Assembly: GCA_900752545.1 (NCBI GenBank)
Contig: CAADVS010000077.1
Span: 1 to 64,000 of the forward strand
DNA: 64,000 nucleotides
Direction of reading: 5' to 3'
Source: an uncultured Collinsella sp.
GTDB lineage: Bacteria; Actinomycetota; Coriobacteriia; Coriobacteriales; Coriobacteriaceae
The notes below the pieces were generated by a model that saw only the letters and a list, made by a program, of their open reading frames with translations, did no database searches and was not told the DNA's origin. The translations under genes were made by a program, and so were the position numbers. Position 1 is the stretch's first letter, and each line of letters begins with the position of its first letter. Shown piece after piece: positions 23,873-33,181 of the stretch.

Positions 23873-24925
23873 TTAAACGAACCGTACCCCGAATCCGCGC
23901 TTGATAAACGGCAACAGCTCCATTGCCTCGGGCGTGATATGGCCCGCAACGTTCATGCGCTCGTCACCGGGAAGATCGACCCGCGCAATCTCAAGCTCGC
24001 CTTCGTAGCGCCCATATCCGCTATTACTCACAGCAATCGACCCTGCCTTTCGCGGCAGGCCGGCTCCGGCATCCGTCGGCACGGAATCCGGCTTAAGCGT
24101 CGTACGTGACTCCTGAGACCTAAAGATGAGGACGCTCGAGTCGGGCCGGTCGTGATGAATCTGCCCGCGCACATAGGCATAACCGGGCTCAAGCTCGCAT
24201 TGCAGGTCCACGTATCCGGCGGAAACTTGAGCAAACTGCGCCCAGCCCGCATCGGAAAGATCGGGGTCGCCGACCAACACAATGTCGCAATCGGCGCCAT
24301 GTGCAAGCTCAAGCATATTGAGGGCAACCTTTGACGCGCGACCGCGCTGCGCCTCGACCGTCGGCAGTCCCTCGAATACCGGCCCGCGAACGTTAGCATC
24401 ACCCGGCACAAAAGCCATGATTTCGAATCCAAGCGCCGCAAGACGAAGATTCACCCGAGCAATGTCCTCCAGAGCTAAACCGGTATAAGGCTTGGGGTAA
24501 AAATTGTGGCAGGCGGCAAAACGAGTCACATCGGCACCGGCCTCACGCCACGATGCGATTTCATCAGAACTCACCGTCGATGCATTGACCACAATGTGAA
24601 ATACACCGGACAGCTCCGCGACCCGCTGGGCGCTAAAGCCATAGTCCAAACGAAGGTATTCCAACCCCAGATCGCGCAGGTCCTCGATGCGCTCAAGCCC
24701 GAGCAAATCGCACGTGCGAGGCCCCACATCGGCAATGAGCGCAATGCCGCGGGCGGAAAGCAGCGACAGCACATGACGGACCTTATCGGCATACGCCGCT
24801 CCCCCATCCTCGGGAATATGCAGCGAGGTGAACGCATAGCGCGCACCCGCCGCGGCACCATGTTCAATCGTCCGCTCAATATCCTGCAGAGGGCTGGAAA
24901 GATAAATCGAAATACCCGTTTTCAC
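23873..24925 (-). CDS. mupG: 6-phospho-N-acetylmuramidase-like protein (DUF871)
   Basis: Predicted 350-residue TIM-barrel protein of the DUF871/MupG family. Landmarks are ISIYLSSP at the N-terminus, FTSLHIPED, LRLDYGF and ACHNFYPKPYTGL. MupG of Staphylococcus aureus cleaves the phosphorylated disaccharide MurNAc-6P-GlcNAc. It is last in an operon murR-murQ-murP-mupG, which strongly supports the role. The start is GTG at 24925 with AAAGGAGCG upstream. A terminator-like hairpin lies just before its ribosome site and may reduce its expression relative to murP. Confidence 0.85.
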   Translation of the reverse strand: MKTGISIYLSSPLQDIERTIEHGAAAGARYAFTSLHIPEDGGAAYADKVRHVLSLLSARGIALIADVGPRTCDLLGLERIEDLRDLGLEYLRLDYGFSAQRVAELSGVFHIVVNASTVSSDEIASWREAGADVTRFAACHNFYPKPYTGLALEDIARVNLRLAALGFEIMAFVPGDANVRGPVFEGLPTVEAQRGRASKVALNMLELAHGADCDIVLVGDPDLSDAGWAQFAQVSAGYVDLQCELEPGYAYVRGQIHHDRPDSSVLIFRSQESRTTLKPDSVPTDAGAGLPRKAGSIAVSNSGYGRYEGELEIARVDLPGDERMNVAGHITPEAMELLPFIKRGFGVRFV

Positions 24926-24948
24926 GCTTCAACGCTCCTTTAAAAAAG

Positions 24949-24975
24949 GCCGGCGGAGCAGCTAGCCCCGCCGGC
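24949..24975 (-). terminator. Intercistronic terminator before mupG
   Basis: GCCGGCGG and CCGCCGGC form an 8-bp GC stem; on the - strand TTTTTT follows. It sits between murP and mupG inside the operon, so it probably trims rather than abolishes mupG transcription. Confidence 0.75.
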
Positions 24976-25042
24976 ACAACCATAACATCAAGAAATCTGC
25001 CGCGCGCCGCGAACCCCGAGCAACACGGCTCGCGATATCAAA

Positions 25043-26473
25043 CTACTCGCCAAAGAACTCGTTGATCTTCTGCTCGTCGACACCGAAGAACCACGTCAGG
25101 ACAAAGCCGGCGGCATAGGCAAGCAGCATAGCGGCAACGTAGCCGAGTTGCTGGCCAGGAACGACGATCAGCAGGCCAAACAGACCGGAAACGCCCTGAG
25201 AAACCGTGCCGATGTGAAGCAGCGCCGCGAGCGCGCCGCCAAATCCGGCACCCAGGCAGGCCGTCACAAACGGACGAACGAGCGGCAGCGTAACAGCATA
25301 CATCAGAGGCTCGCCCACACCCAGGATTCCAACGGGAATGGACTCTGCGACGTACTTCTTGAGCTTGGCGTTCTTGGTCTTAAAGTACAGCGCCAAACCG
25401 GCACCGACCTGGCCGCCGCCAGCCATCATAAGGATGGGAAGCAGGTAATTGATACCCTTGGTAGCGCCGTCGGGATCGTTGAGCATAGCGTGGATCGGCG
25501 TGAGCGCCTGATGCAGGCCGACGGAAACCAGCGGCAAGAAGCCTGCCGACAGGATATAGCCGCCCAGGACGCCCAGCTTCTCGAAGATAAAGGTCAAAAC
25601 GCTAAAGATGGCAGTCGTCAGCCATGCGCCAACCGGCTGGATGACGAGCATCAGAGCAAAGGCGCCGATGATGAGCACCAGCAGCGGAGACAAGAACGTG
25701 TCGAGTGCGTTGGGCATAACCTTGCGAATCTGACGCTCCATCCAGGCAAAAAATGCGCCAGCGATGAGAGCCGCGATCATGCCGCCCGCTGCGGGGTTGT
25801 ACTGCGCATTGGTGAGCGGCAGCAGAATGGCAGTGGCAGGATCAGCCGCGCCAGGCGCAAGCAGGGGCATGGCACTGTTGGCGATACACATCATGCCGGC
25901 GATGCCGCCCAGCGCAGCGGAGCCACCAAACTCACGTGCCGCGTTATAGCCCACCAAGATGGGCAGATAGGCAAACAGGGCCCAGCCCATGGAACGAATG
26001 CCCTGGTACCACCACTCGCCTGCAAGCGCGCCTGCCGTCGAAACGTTAATGACGTTGCAGATACCGTTGATGAGGCCAGCCGCAATGATGCCGGGAAGCA
26101 GGGCGACGAAGACATTGGAAATCTTCTTGAGGAAGGCCTGAACCGGCTTAGACTCGTACTTGGCCTTCTGCGCGGCCTTGTTTGTGGCCGCAGCGTCAAC
26201 CACGCTCTCGTCGGCAACGCCTTTCGCAAGGCCAGTGAGCTTGGAGAACTCCTCGAGCACCTTATTCACCTTGCCCGGACCCAGCACGATCTGCATCGTG
26301 TCGTCCTCGACCAGGCCCATCACGCCGTCGAGTGCCTTAATGCCCTCCGTGTCGACGTTGCCCGCGTCTTTGACGGTCACGCGCAGGCGCGTCATGCACG
26401 CCGCGTTTGCGAGCACGTTGTCTTTACCGCCCAAAAGGTCCAGCAGCTTTTGAGCCAGCTCTTTGTTCGTCAT
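25043..26473 (-). CDS. murP: PTS MurNAc-type transporter, EIIBC component
   Basis: Predicted 476-residue phosphotransferase permease. The N-terminal EIIB domain has the phosphorylated Cys26 in AACMTRLRVTV; the rest is a glucose-superfamily EIIC with about 10 membrane segments and the GEP motif in LGVGEPLMYAVTLP. No EIIA domain is fused, so a separate EIIA must phosphorylate it. Position between murQ and mupG supports MurNAc or MurNAc-GlcNAc as substrate rather than sucrose or trehalose, which use related permeases. Confidence 0.87.
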   Translation of the reverse strand: MTNKELAQKLLDLLGGKDNVLANAACMTRLRVTVKDAGNVDTEGIKALDGVMGLVEDDTMQIVLGPGKVNKVLEEFSKLTGLAKGVADESVVDAAATNKAAQKAKYESKPVQAFLKKISNVFVALLPGIIAAGLINGICNVINVSTAGALAGEWWYQGIRSMGWALFAYLPILVGYNAAREFGGSAALGGIAGMMCIANSAMPLLAPGAADPATAILLPLTNAQYNPAAGGMIAALIAGAFFAWMERQIRKVMPNALDTFLSPLLVLIIGAFALMLVIQPVGAWLTTAIFSVLTFIFEKLGVLGGYILSAGFLPLVSVGLHQALTPIHAMLNDPDGATKGINYLLPILMMAGGGQVGAGLALYFKTKNAKLKKYVAESIPVGILGVGEPLMYAVTLPLVRPFVTACLGAGFGGALAALLHIGTVSQGVSGLFGLLIVVPGQQLGYVAAMLLAYAAGFVLTWFFGVDEQKINEFFGE

Positions 26474-26530
26474 AACTCCTCCTTGTATTGGGTATCTCGT
26501 CTGGATGTCATATCAGCTCACGCCGCGCAC

Positions 26531-27454
26531 CTATTGGGCGTCGGCATTGCTCTTCTCATGGCCACTCACCGCAGCACGGACATGGCCTCGCGCCCGCTCA
26601 AGAGCTACCGTAGCCTGCTCGGCATCGCAGTCCAACAGTACCGAGACAATAGCGGTTTTTACGTGGCCGCCGGCATCTGCAAGCGCCTGAACGGCGCGCT
26701 CGCGCGTGCAGCCGGTCGCCTCCATCACGATGTTCTGGCCGCGCACCACCAACTTCTCGTTCGTCTGCTGCACATCGACCATCAGGTTTTGGTATACCTT
26801 GCCAATCTTGACCATGGCACCGGTCGAAATCATGTTGAGAATGAGCTTTTGAACCGTTCCCGCCTTGAGCCTCGTTGAGCCGGTCAGCACCTCGGGACCG
26901 GGCACGGGCTCAATGGCAAGATCTGCGCTCTCCCCGATCTTCGACCCTTGGTTGCAGGCAATTGCAATGGTCTTGCACCCAGCTGCCTTGGCGTACACAA
27001 GGCCGCCCACCACATAAGGAGTACGACCGCTTGCCGCCAGGCCAACGACAAGATCCTTGTCCGAGAGTCCACGCTCTCGCAGGTCGTTCGCGCCAAGCTC
27101 ATCGCTGTCTTCGGCACCTTCGACAGCCTTGATAAACGCCGTCTCGCCTCCGGCAATGAGCCCGACAATCAGATCGGGTGACACGCCAAACGTGGGCGGA
27201 CACTCCGAAGCGTCGAGTACGCCCAGACGACCGCTGGTGCCTGCGCCCATGTAAAAGACGCGCCCGCCGCGCTCGAGTGCCTCAGCAGCCCAGTCGATTG
27301 CTGTGGCAACCTGGGGCAACACTTTCGTGACCGACTGGACGGCACGAAGATCCTCATCGTTCATCGTCGTGACGATTTGCAGCGATGTCATCGTATCGAG
27401 GTCCATTGACCTTTGATTACGCTGTTCGGTCGTGAATTTTGTTAAATCGAGCAT
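26531..27454 (-). CDS. murQ: N-acetylmuramic acid 6-phosphate etherase
   Basis: Predicted 307-residue SIS-domain lyase that cleaves the D-lactyl ether of MurNAc-6P to give GlcNAc-6P. Signatures: GAGTSGRLGVLDASECPPTFG begins the phosphosugar site, and TAFIKAVEGAEDS carries the catalytic acid region. The ATG at 27454 is 10 bp after the murR stop and follows GAGGTGA. A longer open frame upstream would read back through murR and is rejected. Confidence 0.95.
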   Translation of the reverse strand: MLDLTKFTTEQRNQRSMDLDTMTSLQIVTTMNDEDLRAVQSVTKVLPQVATAIDWAAEALERGGRVFYMGAGTSGRLGVLDASECPPTFGVSPDLIVGLIAGGETAFIKAVEGAEDSDELGANDLRERGLSDKDLVVGLAASGRTPYVVGGLVYAKAAGCKTIAIACNQGSKIGESADLAIEPVPGPEVLTGSTRLKAGTVQKLILNMISTGAMVKIGKVYQNLMVDVQQTNEKLVVRGQNIVMEATGCTRERAVQALADAGGHVKTAIVSVLLDCDAEQATVALERARGHVRAAVSGHEKSNADAQ

Positions 27455-27464
27455 TTCATTCACC

Positions 27465-28325
27465 TCATCTTTCCTGTTTCTCGATGTAGTTTTGCTTAAT
27501 GACATGCGTCGCCCGTTCGTAGTCGCTGGCAACGTAAGCAGCGTACAGGGCATCGACAACCATAAGCTGGGCCATACGCGAAGCCATGGCACCGCTGCGG
27601 ACCAAGGGTTCACTCGCAGCAACGCCGAGCACGGCATCGGCCATGGTGGCAAGCTTGGATGATCCATCTACTTTGGTAACGGCCACAACGGGACAGTTGT
27701 GACGTTGAGCCTCGACGGTGCAGTCCAGCGCCTCTTGCGTCAAGCCCGAGTAGCTAAAGGCGATTGCCATATCGCCCTCATGCATGTTCTTGGCACATAA
27801 GAGCTGATCATGCCAGTCGTCGTACAGATGGCACTCTTTGTCGACACGCATGAGCTTTTGCGCCAGGTCGTGCGCGACCAAACGAGAGGCACCAATACCG
27901 AACAGATTGACCGCGCGTGCCCGCTTAAGACGGGCCGCGCATCGCTCCAAGACGGTGTAATCGAGCGTTCGCGCCGTCGCCTCGATCGTGCGCACGTTGC
28001 TTTTCATCACCTTCCCCACGATACGTTCGACGCTGTCATCCATGGAGATGTCCTCGAGGGCTACGTCTTTCTTGTCACCTAAGAGCGCCAGCTCGGCAAT
28101 CAGTTCGCGCTGGAACTCCTTGTAGCCCGCAAAACCCAAACGCTTGCAAAAGCGCAAAATGCTCGAGGGCGAGGAGAACGTGACATCGGCAAGACCGCGG
28201 ACGGACAGCCCGACCACCTCGTGCGGATGAGCGCTTACATATGCGATGACATTGCGTTCCGCCGGGCACGCGCTGAGCTCACGCTCGCGAAGCCGCAAAA
28301 GCAATCCGTTTGCCATCTCAAACAC
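27465..28325 (-). CDS. murR: RpiR/MurR-family transcriptional regulator
   Basis: Predicted 286-residue regulator. The N-terminal RpiR-type helix-turn-helix includes GLADVTFSSPSSILRFCKRLGF; the C-terminal half is a sugar-phosphate-binding SIS domain (FGIGASRLVAHDLAQ, IAFSYSGLTQEAL). It is first in the mur operon and probably senses MurNAc-6P. E. coli MurR is a repressor; whether this one represses or activates cannot be told from sequence. Confidence 0.88.
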   Translation of the reverse strand: MFEMANGLLLRLRERELSACPAERNVIAYVSAHPHEVVGLSVRGLADVTFSSPSSILRFCKRLGFAGYKEFQRELIAELALLGDKKDVALEDISMDDSVERIVGKVMKSNVRTIEATARTLDYTVLERCAARLKRARAVNLFGIGASRLVAHDLAQKLMRVDKECHLYDDWHDQLLCAKNMHEGDMAIAFSYSGLTQEALDCTVEAQRHNCPVVAVTKVDGSSKLATMADAVLGVAASEPLVRSGAMASRMAQLMVVDALYAAYVASDYERATHVIKQNYIEKQER

Positions 28326-28425
28326 CTCCGTTGAGAAGAATTAAAGACCAACGAACGATTCGTACCGGATACAAACAGCTTTTGCGGTACATTGTGCCGC
28401 ATCGTGGCGCACAAAGGGCGAGCGT

Positions 28426-28449
28426 TCTACCGCTCGCCCCTCAAATCCG
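28426..28449 (-). terminator. Terminator after the VanZ-like gene
   Basis: GGGCGAGCG (28426-28434) pairs with CGCTCGCCC (28441-28449); TTTG follows on the - strand. It separates the VanZ-like gene from the mur operon. Confidence 0.75.
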
Positions 28450-28520
28450 ACCGCTCGGAAATACGCGCGACACAAAATAATTCAACAAGGTCGCATTATC
28501 AGAAACGGGTTTGTTACCGG

Positions 28521-29102
28521 CTAGCGCCTCGCATGGGCGCCGATCGGCCGAGTCGCATGGCGCACCAACGCCGCTGCCAGCAATACCAACAGCATGGCGG
28601 TGACATAGCCCGCAGCATCGAATCCTAAATCGATAACGTCGAAATGCCTGCCGGGAACAAAGATCTTATGTACCTGATCGCCAACGGAGCAGGCGGCGCA
28701 AAAGAGCAATACGGGCACGCAACGAGAGCATACGCTCCACGGGCGCCTGGAAAGGCAAACCACGACCACGGAGGCGAACAATCCGACGAAGAAAAACTCT
28801 ACGGTATGGGCAACGCGACGGACGTTCGTGCCCACCCACATGCGAATGGAAGCAAGTCGGCCAGACCGGACATTCGAGGCAGCCGAATCGGTGCCCCCGG
28901 TCATTCCGTTCTCCGCCTGAGCTTCACCCGTGGCATCGACAGCCTGAACGCCCGTAGCCTGGCCCTCCACCACACGCGCGGTGGACTCGCTCAGCAACGA
29001 CGTCTCCACCGCATTTTGCTCCGTCAGCACCCAGATGCCCGCCAGCGTTGCAGCGAACAGAACGATCGCGGTCCATCCGATTATTTGTTTTACGCGCGCC
29101 AA
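28521..29102 (-). CDS. VanZ-like membrane protein
   Basis: Predicted 193-residue membrane protein. An N-terminal membrane segment is followed by a long soluble loop (about residues 30-85). Three further membrane segments contain VanZ-like features: AHTVEFFFVGLF, DQVHKIFVPGRHFDVIDLGFDAAG. TTG 29102 is chosen as the start because AAGGAGG lies seven bases upstream. VanZ-family members affect teicoplanin or antimicrobial resistance in some bacteria; here the role is unknown, and the extra loop is not typical. Confidence 0.8.
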   Translation of the reverse strand: MARVKQIIGWTAIVLFAATLAGIWVLTEQNAVETSLLSESTARVVEGQATGVQAVDATGEAQAENGMTGGTDSAASNVRSGRLASIRMWVGTNVRRVAHTVEFFFVGLFASVVVVCLSRRPWSVCSRCVPVLLFCAACSVGDQVHKIFVPGRHFDVIDLGFDAAGYVTAMLLVLLAAALVRHATRPIGAHARR

Positions 29103-29206
29103 GGGCCAACCTCCTTTTTTGAATATCAGCGAGTGTAGCCCCAAATGGCATCGTCACCGTATCAAAATTTGAATCGCAACAGGAAGCGACAAAGCGACGC
29201 AAACCC

Positions 29207-29812
29207 CTACCCCGCCTCGCGCATCCAGCGATCGAACGTCCCCACGCACACGCCCAGGCACTTTGCCGCCTGGCTGCGGGTAATATCGCCCGCCTCATAG
29301 CTATCGCGCACCAGCTCAAACTGAGGAGGGCACGGCTTGCGAGGTCGACCGAAACGGACCCCTCGCGCCCGCGCCGCTGCAATTCCCTCCGCTTGGCGCC
29401 GATGGATATTCTCGCGCTCTACCTGCGCCACGTAGCTCAGCAGTTGCAGCACAATATCGGCAATCAGGACGTTGGTCACATCCGGCGCGCCGCTGGCCCT
29501 AGCGCGCGTGTCAAGCAATGGCATGTCCAACACCACAATGGCAACCCCGAGCTCCTTGGTAATGCGTCGCCATTCCTCAAGAATCTCGGAGTAATTACGG
29601 CCAAGTCGGTCGATAGAAAGCACCACCAGTACGTCCCCGTCTCCCAGGACGTGCAGCAGCTCGCGATAACGCGGTCGATCGAAGTCCTTGCCGCTCGCAT
29701 GGTCGGCATAAATATTCGCCGAGCCCACGCCATAGGCGCCCAGCGCATCCAGCTGCCGATTAAGGTTCTGATCGCGCGAACTCACCCGCGCATAACCGTA
29801 CACCGTCGCCAT
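29207..29812 (-). CDS. Serine recombinase (resolvase/invertase family)
   Basis: Predicted 201-residue recombinase. The N-terminal catalytic domain starts YGYARVSSRDQNLNRQL with the nucleophilic serine at 11, and DRLGRNYSEILEEW holds the conserved Asp-Arg pair. The long helix ends in REN, and a helix-turn-helix (TRSQAAKCLGVCVGTFDRWM) closes the protein. Length fits Hin/Gin invertases and resolvases. The start at 29812 follows GGGGATGAG. An inverted repeat lies 20 bp upstream. No transposase or phase-variable gene is adjacent, so its target is unknown. Confidence 0.9.
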   Translation of the reverse strand: MATVYGYARVSSRDQNLNRQLDALGAYGVGSANIYADHASGKDFDRPRYRELLHVLGDGDVLVVLSIDRLGRNYSEILEEWRRITKELGVAIVVLDMPLLDTRARASGAPDVTNVLIADIVLQLLSYVAQVERENIHRRQAEGIAAARARGVRFGRPRKPCPPQFELVRDSYEAGDITRSQAAKCLGVCVGTFDRWMREAG

Positions 29813-29831
29813 CTCATCCCCGCTTTCTTGT

Positions 29832-29870
29832 AAACCTGCCAAAAAGGGACAGGTTTATTTTGGTAGGTTT
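29832..29870. repeat. Inverted repeat upstream of the recombinase
   Basis: AAACCTGCCAAAA (29832-29844) and TTTTGGTAGGTTT (29858-29870) match at 12 of 13; TAAACCTG and CAGGTTTA form a second overlapping pair. A sister copy is at 41959-41995 in the same orientation. It may be a recombination or regulatory site, or simply a dispersed repeat. Confidence 0.7.
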
Positions 29871-29936
29871 TACCTCTCAAATAGCAGGTAAGCGGGCGGC
29901 CGAGCAGACGGCAAGGTAGCCACGATTCAAATGCGA

Positions 29937-29960
29937 AGGGCGGTCCCGAAAGGCCGCCCT
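29937..29960 (-). terminator. Hairpin after rnr
   Basis: AGGGCGG (29937-29943) and CCGCCCT (29954-29960) form a stem 29 bp past the rnr stop. The T-tract is weak, so efficiency is doubtful. Confidence 0.5.
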
Positions 29961-29989
29961 CCGCTCTCTCGCCACGAGTCGGGATTTAG

Positions 29990-32125
29990 CTAATGGATAA
30001 GCTTAAAGTCCAAGTGCCCACGCGTGGTATTGACGCGCGAGACCTCGATAATCACGCGCTGCCCCAGCTCGTAACGGGTGCCCGTGTCGGCACCTGTGAG
30101 CGTTAGCGCGTCCTCGTCGAACTCGAACCACTCGTTGCCCAGGCTCTTAATTGAAACCAGGCCCTCGACCTGTGTTAGGTCCAAGCGCACAAAGAGGCCC
30201 ATGCTGCTAACCCACGAGACGGTTCCGGCATAGCGCTCACCCAGACGGTCCTCATAGTACTGGGCAATCTTGATCTTTTGCGTCGCATGGCTGGCGGCAT
30301 CTGCCGCGCGCTCGGCATCGCTACATGCGCGGCAGATCTGCGGCAGAATGCGCGGCAGCGACTCGCGCCCCTTACCGATCAGCCGCGGCGTACGGACCAA
30401 GGCGTCCTTGCCGCCGAGCTGCTCATAGGCCAACTGCAGTTTGAGCACGCGGTGCACCACCAGATCGGGGTAGCGACGGATGGGACTCGTAAAGTGACAG
30501 TAGCACGGCGCGGCGAGCGCAAAGTGGCCCTCGTTGCGCGGCTTGTACAGCGCGCGCTGCATGCTGCGCAGAAGCAGCGTGTTGACGAGCGGTGCGTTGG
30601 CCGTACCGGCGGCAGCATCAACTGCAGCCTGCAGCTCATCGGGGCTCCCCAGGGCAATACCGGCAGCACGGCGATCGTCGATGATGCCTAGCTGCGCCAG
30701 CGCAACGGCAGCACCGTGCAGGCTATCGGGGCTCGGATCCTCATGCACACGATAGCAGGCCTCGATATCACGGTCTGCCAGCCACTCTGCAACGCACTCG
30801 TTGGCGAGCAGCATGGCTTCCTCGATAAGCGACGTGGCACACGAACGCTCACGCGCCACAATCTGCACGGGCACTCCGTCCTCATCCAATAGAGCGCGAA
30901 TCTCGGCTGTGTCAAAATCGACTGAGCCGCGGGCGCGACGAATACGACGGCGAAGTTCGGCGAGTTCGTTAGCGGCGACAAGGAAATCGCCGAGGTCGAT
31001 GTTGTAGCCGCGGGCGGCCTCCTCGCACGCAAGACCGCGCTCAAGCGCTTCCTCGCGCGAGGTCTCGGCAGCCGCAACATCCTCGGCTGCACCCTCCAGC
31101 ACCGAATACTCAACCGCGCCGGCACGCACCAGCAGCGCCTCGGCGCCGTCATAGTCCATACGCACACGCGAGCGAATCACGCTGGGATACGGATCGTAAT
31201 GCCGCACGCGACCCTGCGCATCGAGCTCGATATCGACGGTAAACGCAAGACGGTCCTCGTCAGGGCGAAGCGAGCACAGGTCACAGGACAGGCGTTCGGG
31301 CAGCATGGGAAGCACGCGATCGGCCAGATACACCGATGTCGTACGATGGCGAGCCTCAAGATCGATATGCCCGTCCCAAGCCACATAGTGTGAAACGTCG
31401 GCGATATGCACACCCAGCTTGTAGCCACCCTCGGGCGTGCGCTCCAACGAAATGGCATCGTCAAAGTCGCGCGCGTCGACCGGGTCGATCGTGATGACAA
31501 AGCGGTCGCGCAGATCGCGGCGGAGCGGGTCCTTAAGCGCCGCGGACACATCGAGCGAAAGCCCCTCGGCCTCGTCCAGCGCGGCCTCGGGATAGCTATC
31601 GGTATAGCCGTAGCGCGCCATCACATATTGAACGCCCAAATCGGGCGCGTCATCTCCGCCAATGCGGCGTTCGATCGTCACAGCGCCCGATTCCAGGCGC
31701 GTCGGGTAGGTCAAAATGCGCGCGACAACAGCATCACCCGGGTGAACGCCCAGACGATCCGCCGAGGTATCCTCAGGCAGAATGAAGAAGTCAGCCTTCA
31801 GACGCGAATCGAGCGGCTCGATCACACCGAGCGGACCGGCGGTCTGGTACGTACCCACCACGCTTATGGCTGCGCGCTCAACCACGCCTTCGATCACGGC
31901 GCGCCGCTCACCGTGCGGGCTGTTCTTAATGCTCACGGCAACGGTATCGCCATCCATAATCTCGCGCTTGCCACGGCCCATGACCTTGTAGTCGCCATTC
32001 TCGGTTATGACATAGGCACTGTGCTCATGGAGCTGCACGCGCCCGGTCAGGCTCGGACGGCGTTCGCTGCGCACCGGCCCGCGCTTATTGCGAGCTCCAC
32101 GCTTATGCTTGTTATTGCGCCCCAT
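29990..32125 (-). CDS. rnr: Ribonuclease R
   Basis: Predicted 711-residue 3'-to-5' exoribonuclease of the RNB family. Cold-shock-like domains come first, then the catalytic RNB domain with DPVDARDFDDAISL, SHYVAWDG and LPERLSCDLCSLRP. A C-terminal S1 domain (GTVSWVSSMGLFVRLD) follows. The N-terminus is short and very basic. The ATG at 32125 follows TTAGGAGG. RNase R degrades structured RNA and works with tmRNA-SmpB on non-stop mRNAs; smpB is 8.5 kb away on the same strand. Confidence 0.95.
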   Translation of the reverse strand: MGRNNKHKRGARNKRGPVRSERRPSLTGRVQLHEHSAYVITENGDYKVMGRGKREIMDGDTVAVSIKNSPHGERRAVIEGVVERAAISVVGTYQTAGPLGVIEPLDSRLKADFFILPEDTSADRLGVHPGDAVVARILTYPTRLESGAVTIERRIGGDDAPDLGVQYVMARYGYTDSYPEAALDEAEGLSLDVSAALKDPLRRDLRDRFVITIDPVDARDFDDAISLERTPEGGYKLGVHIADVSHYVAWDGHIDLEARHRTTSVYLADRVLPMLPERLSCDLCSLRPDEDRLAFTVDIELDAQGRVRHYDPYPSVIRSRVRMDYDGAEALLVRAGAVEYSVLEGAAEDVAAAETSREEALERGLACEEAARGYNIDLGDFLVAANELAELRRRIRRARGSVDFDTAEIRALLDEDGVPVQIVARERSCATSLIEEAMLLANECVAEWLADRDIEACYRVHEDPSPDSLHGAAVALAQLGIIDDRRAAGIALGSPDELQAAVDAAAGTANAPLVNTLLLRSMQRALYKPRNEGHFALAAPCYCHFTSPIRRYPDLVVHRVLKLQLAYEQLGGKDALVRTPRLIGKGRESLPRILPQICRACSDAERAADAASHATQKIKIAQYYEDRLGERYAGTVSWVSSMGLFVRLDLTQVEGLVSIKSLGNEWFEFDEDALTLTGADTGTRYELGQRVIIEVSRVNTTRGHLDFKLIH

Positions 32126-32206
32126 GGCGCCTCCTAACTATCGATTGCCGACTCCAAAGAGTCTACCCAAATGATTCGCCATCCTGCCGTCCCCTAGGGA
32201 TCAAAA

Positions 32207-32236
32207 AACGGGCCGCCCCATAAGAGACGACCCGTT
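32207..32236 (-). terminator. Terminator after ftsX
   Basis: AACGGG and CCCGTT arms with an inner CG pair flank a loop; the - strand continues TTTTTTGATCC. It lies 25 bp past the ftsX stop. Confidence 0.8.
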
Positions 32237-32260
32237 GGAAGGGATGAATTCCAGGCATGC

Positions 32261-33181
32261 CTACACGCGCAGGTAGCGGCGCATGGCGATGGCAGAACCA
32301 AAGAGACCGATAATCACGCCGACCAGAATCAGCGCAGCATAGGTCACCAGGTAGTACTGCATCGGCAGGGCAAACGACATCCAGCCGATGCTCTCCTGCA
32401 GACGCGGAATCATCAGATTGCGCAGCAGCTCCAGAACGCCGATGGAAAGCAGCGAGCCCAAAATGGCCTGCAGCACGCCCTCGGTGATAAACGGGCCACG
32501 AATGAAGCCGTTGCTGGCGCCGACCAGACGCATAATCGCAATCTCACGACGACGCGCCGTGATGGACAGGCGAATCGTGTTGTTGATGAAGATGAATGCG
32601 ATAAAGGTCAGAAGGCCAACGAGCACCACGGCGGCGATGCGGATGTAGTTGGTCACCTGGAACAGGCGGCTCACTTCCTCCTGGCCGTACAGCACGCTCG
32701 CGTTGACGTCGCCGTCATCCGCGATCTTCTGGAAATCGGCATCCTTCTTGAGCTTCTTGGCCGTGCTCTCGACCTGAGACGGATCGTCCATCTCAATCGC
32801 AAACGAGGCGGGCAGCGGGTTCTGGCCGTCGAGCGCGCTCATGGTGGCGTCGGCGTTGCCCGACATCTTGCTCGTGTACTCGGCCAGCGCGTCGTCCTTA
32901 TCCTTATAGGTCACGGACTTGACGTTGCTCCACGTCTTGAGCTCGGCCTCAAAGGCCTGGACGTCTGCCTGATCGGCGTCATCGCTAATAAAGGCATTAA
33001 TGACAACCTGATCCTCGACGGTACCGATCACGGAGTTCAGCATCGCGGAACCCATAATGAACAGGCCGATGATAAACAGCGAAAGGAAGATCGTGATGAC
33101 GGCGCCGAGCGAGGTAGTCCAGTTACGGAAGAAGTGGCTGATTGCCTCTTTGAAGGAGTAGCCCACGTTAGTTGGTGCCAT
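32261..33181 (-). CDS. ftsX: Cell division ABC transporter permease FtsX
   Basis: Predicted 306-residue membrane protein with four membrane segments: one near residues 23-45 and three in the C-terminal third. A large extracytoplasmic loop (about 50-165) carries AFISDDADQADVQAFEAEL. With FtsE it regulates cell-wall hydrolases at the division site. Its start overlaps the end of ftsE by 14 bp, so they are translationally coupled. Confidence 0.94.
   Translation of the reverse strand: MAPTNVGYSFKEAISHFFRNWTTSLGAVITIFLSLFIIGLFIMGSAMLNSVIGTVEDQVVINAFISDDADQADVQAFEAELKTWSNVKSVTYKDKDDALAEYTSKMSGNADATMSALDGQNPLPASFAIEMDDPSQVESTAKKLKKDADFQKIADDGDVNASVLYGQEEVSRLFQVTNYIRIAAVVLVGLLTFIAFIFINNTIRLSITARRREIAIMRLVGASNGFIRGPFITEGVLQAILGSLLSIGVLELLRNLMIPRLQESIGWMSFALPMQYYLVTYAALILVGVIIGLFGSAIAMRRYLRV

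Noticed and set aside
28521..29102. Glycopeptide resistance cluster
   Set aside because: Only a VanZ-like protein is present; no vanHAX or vanRS genes are nearby, and VanZ relatives are widespread without resistance.
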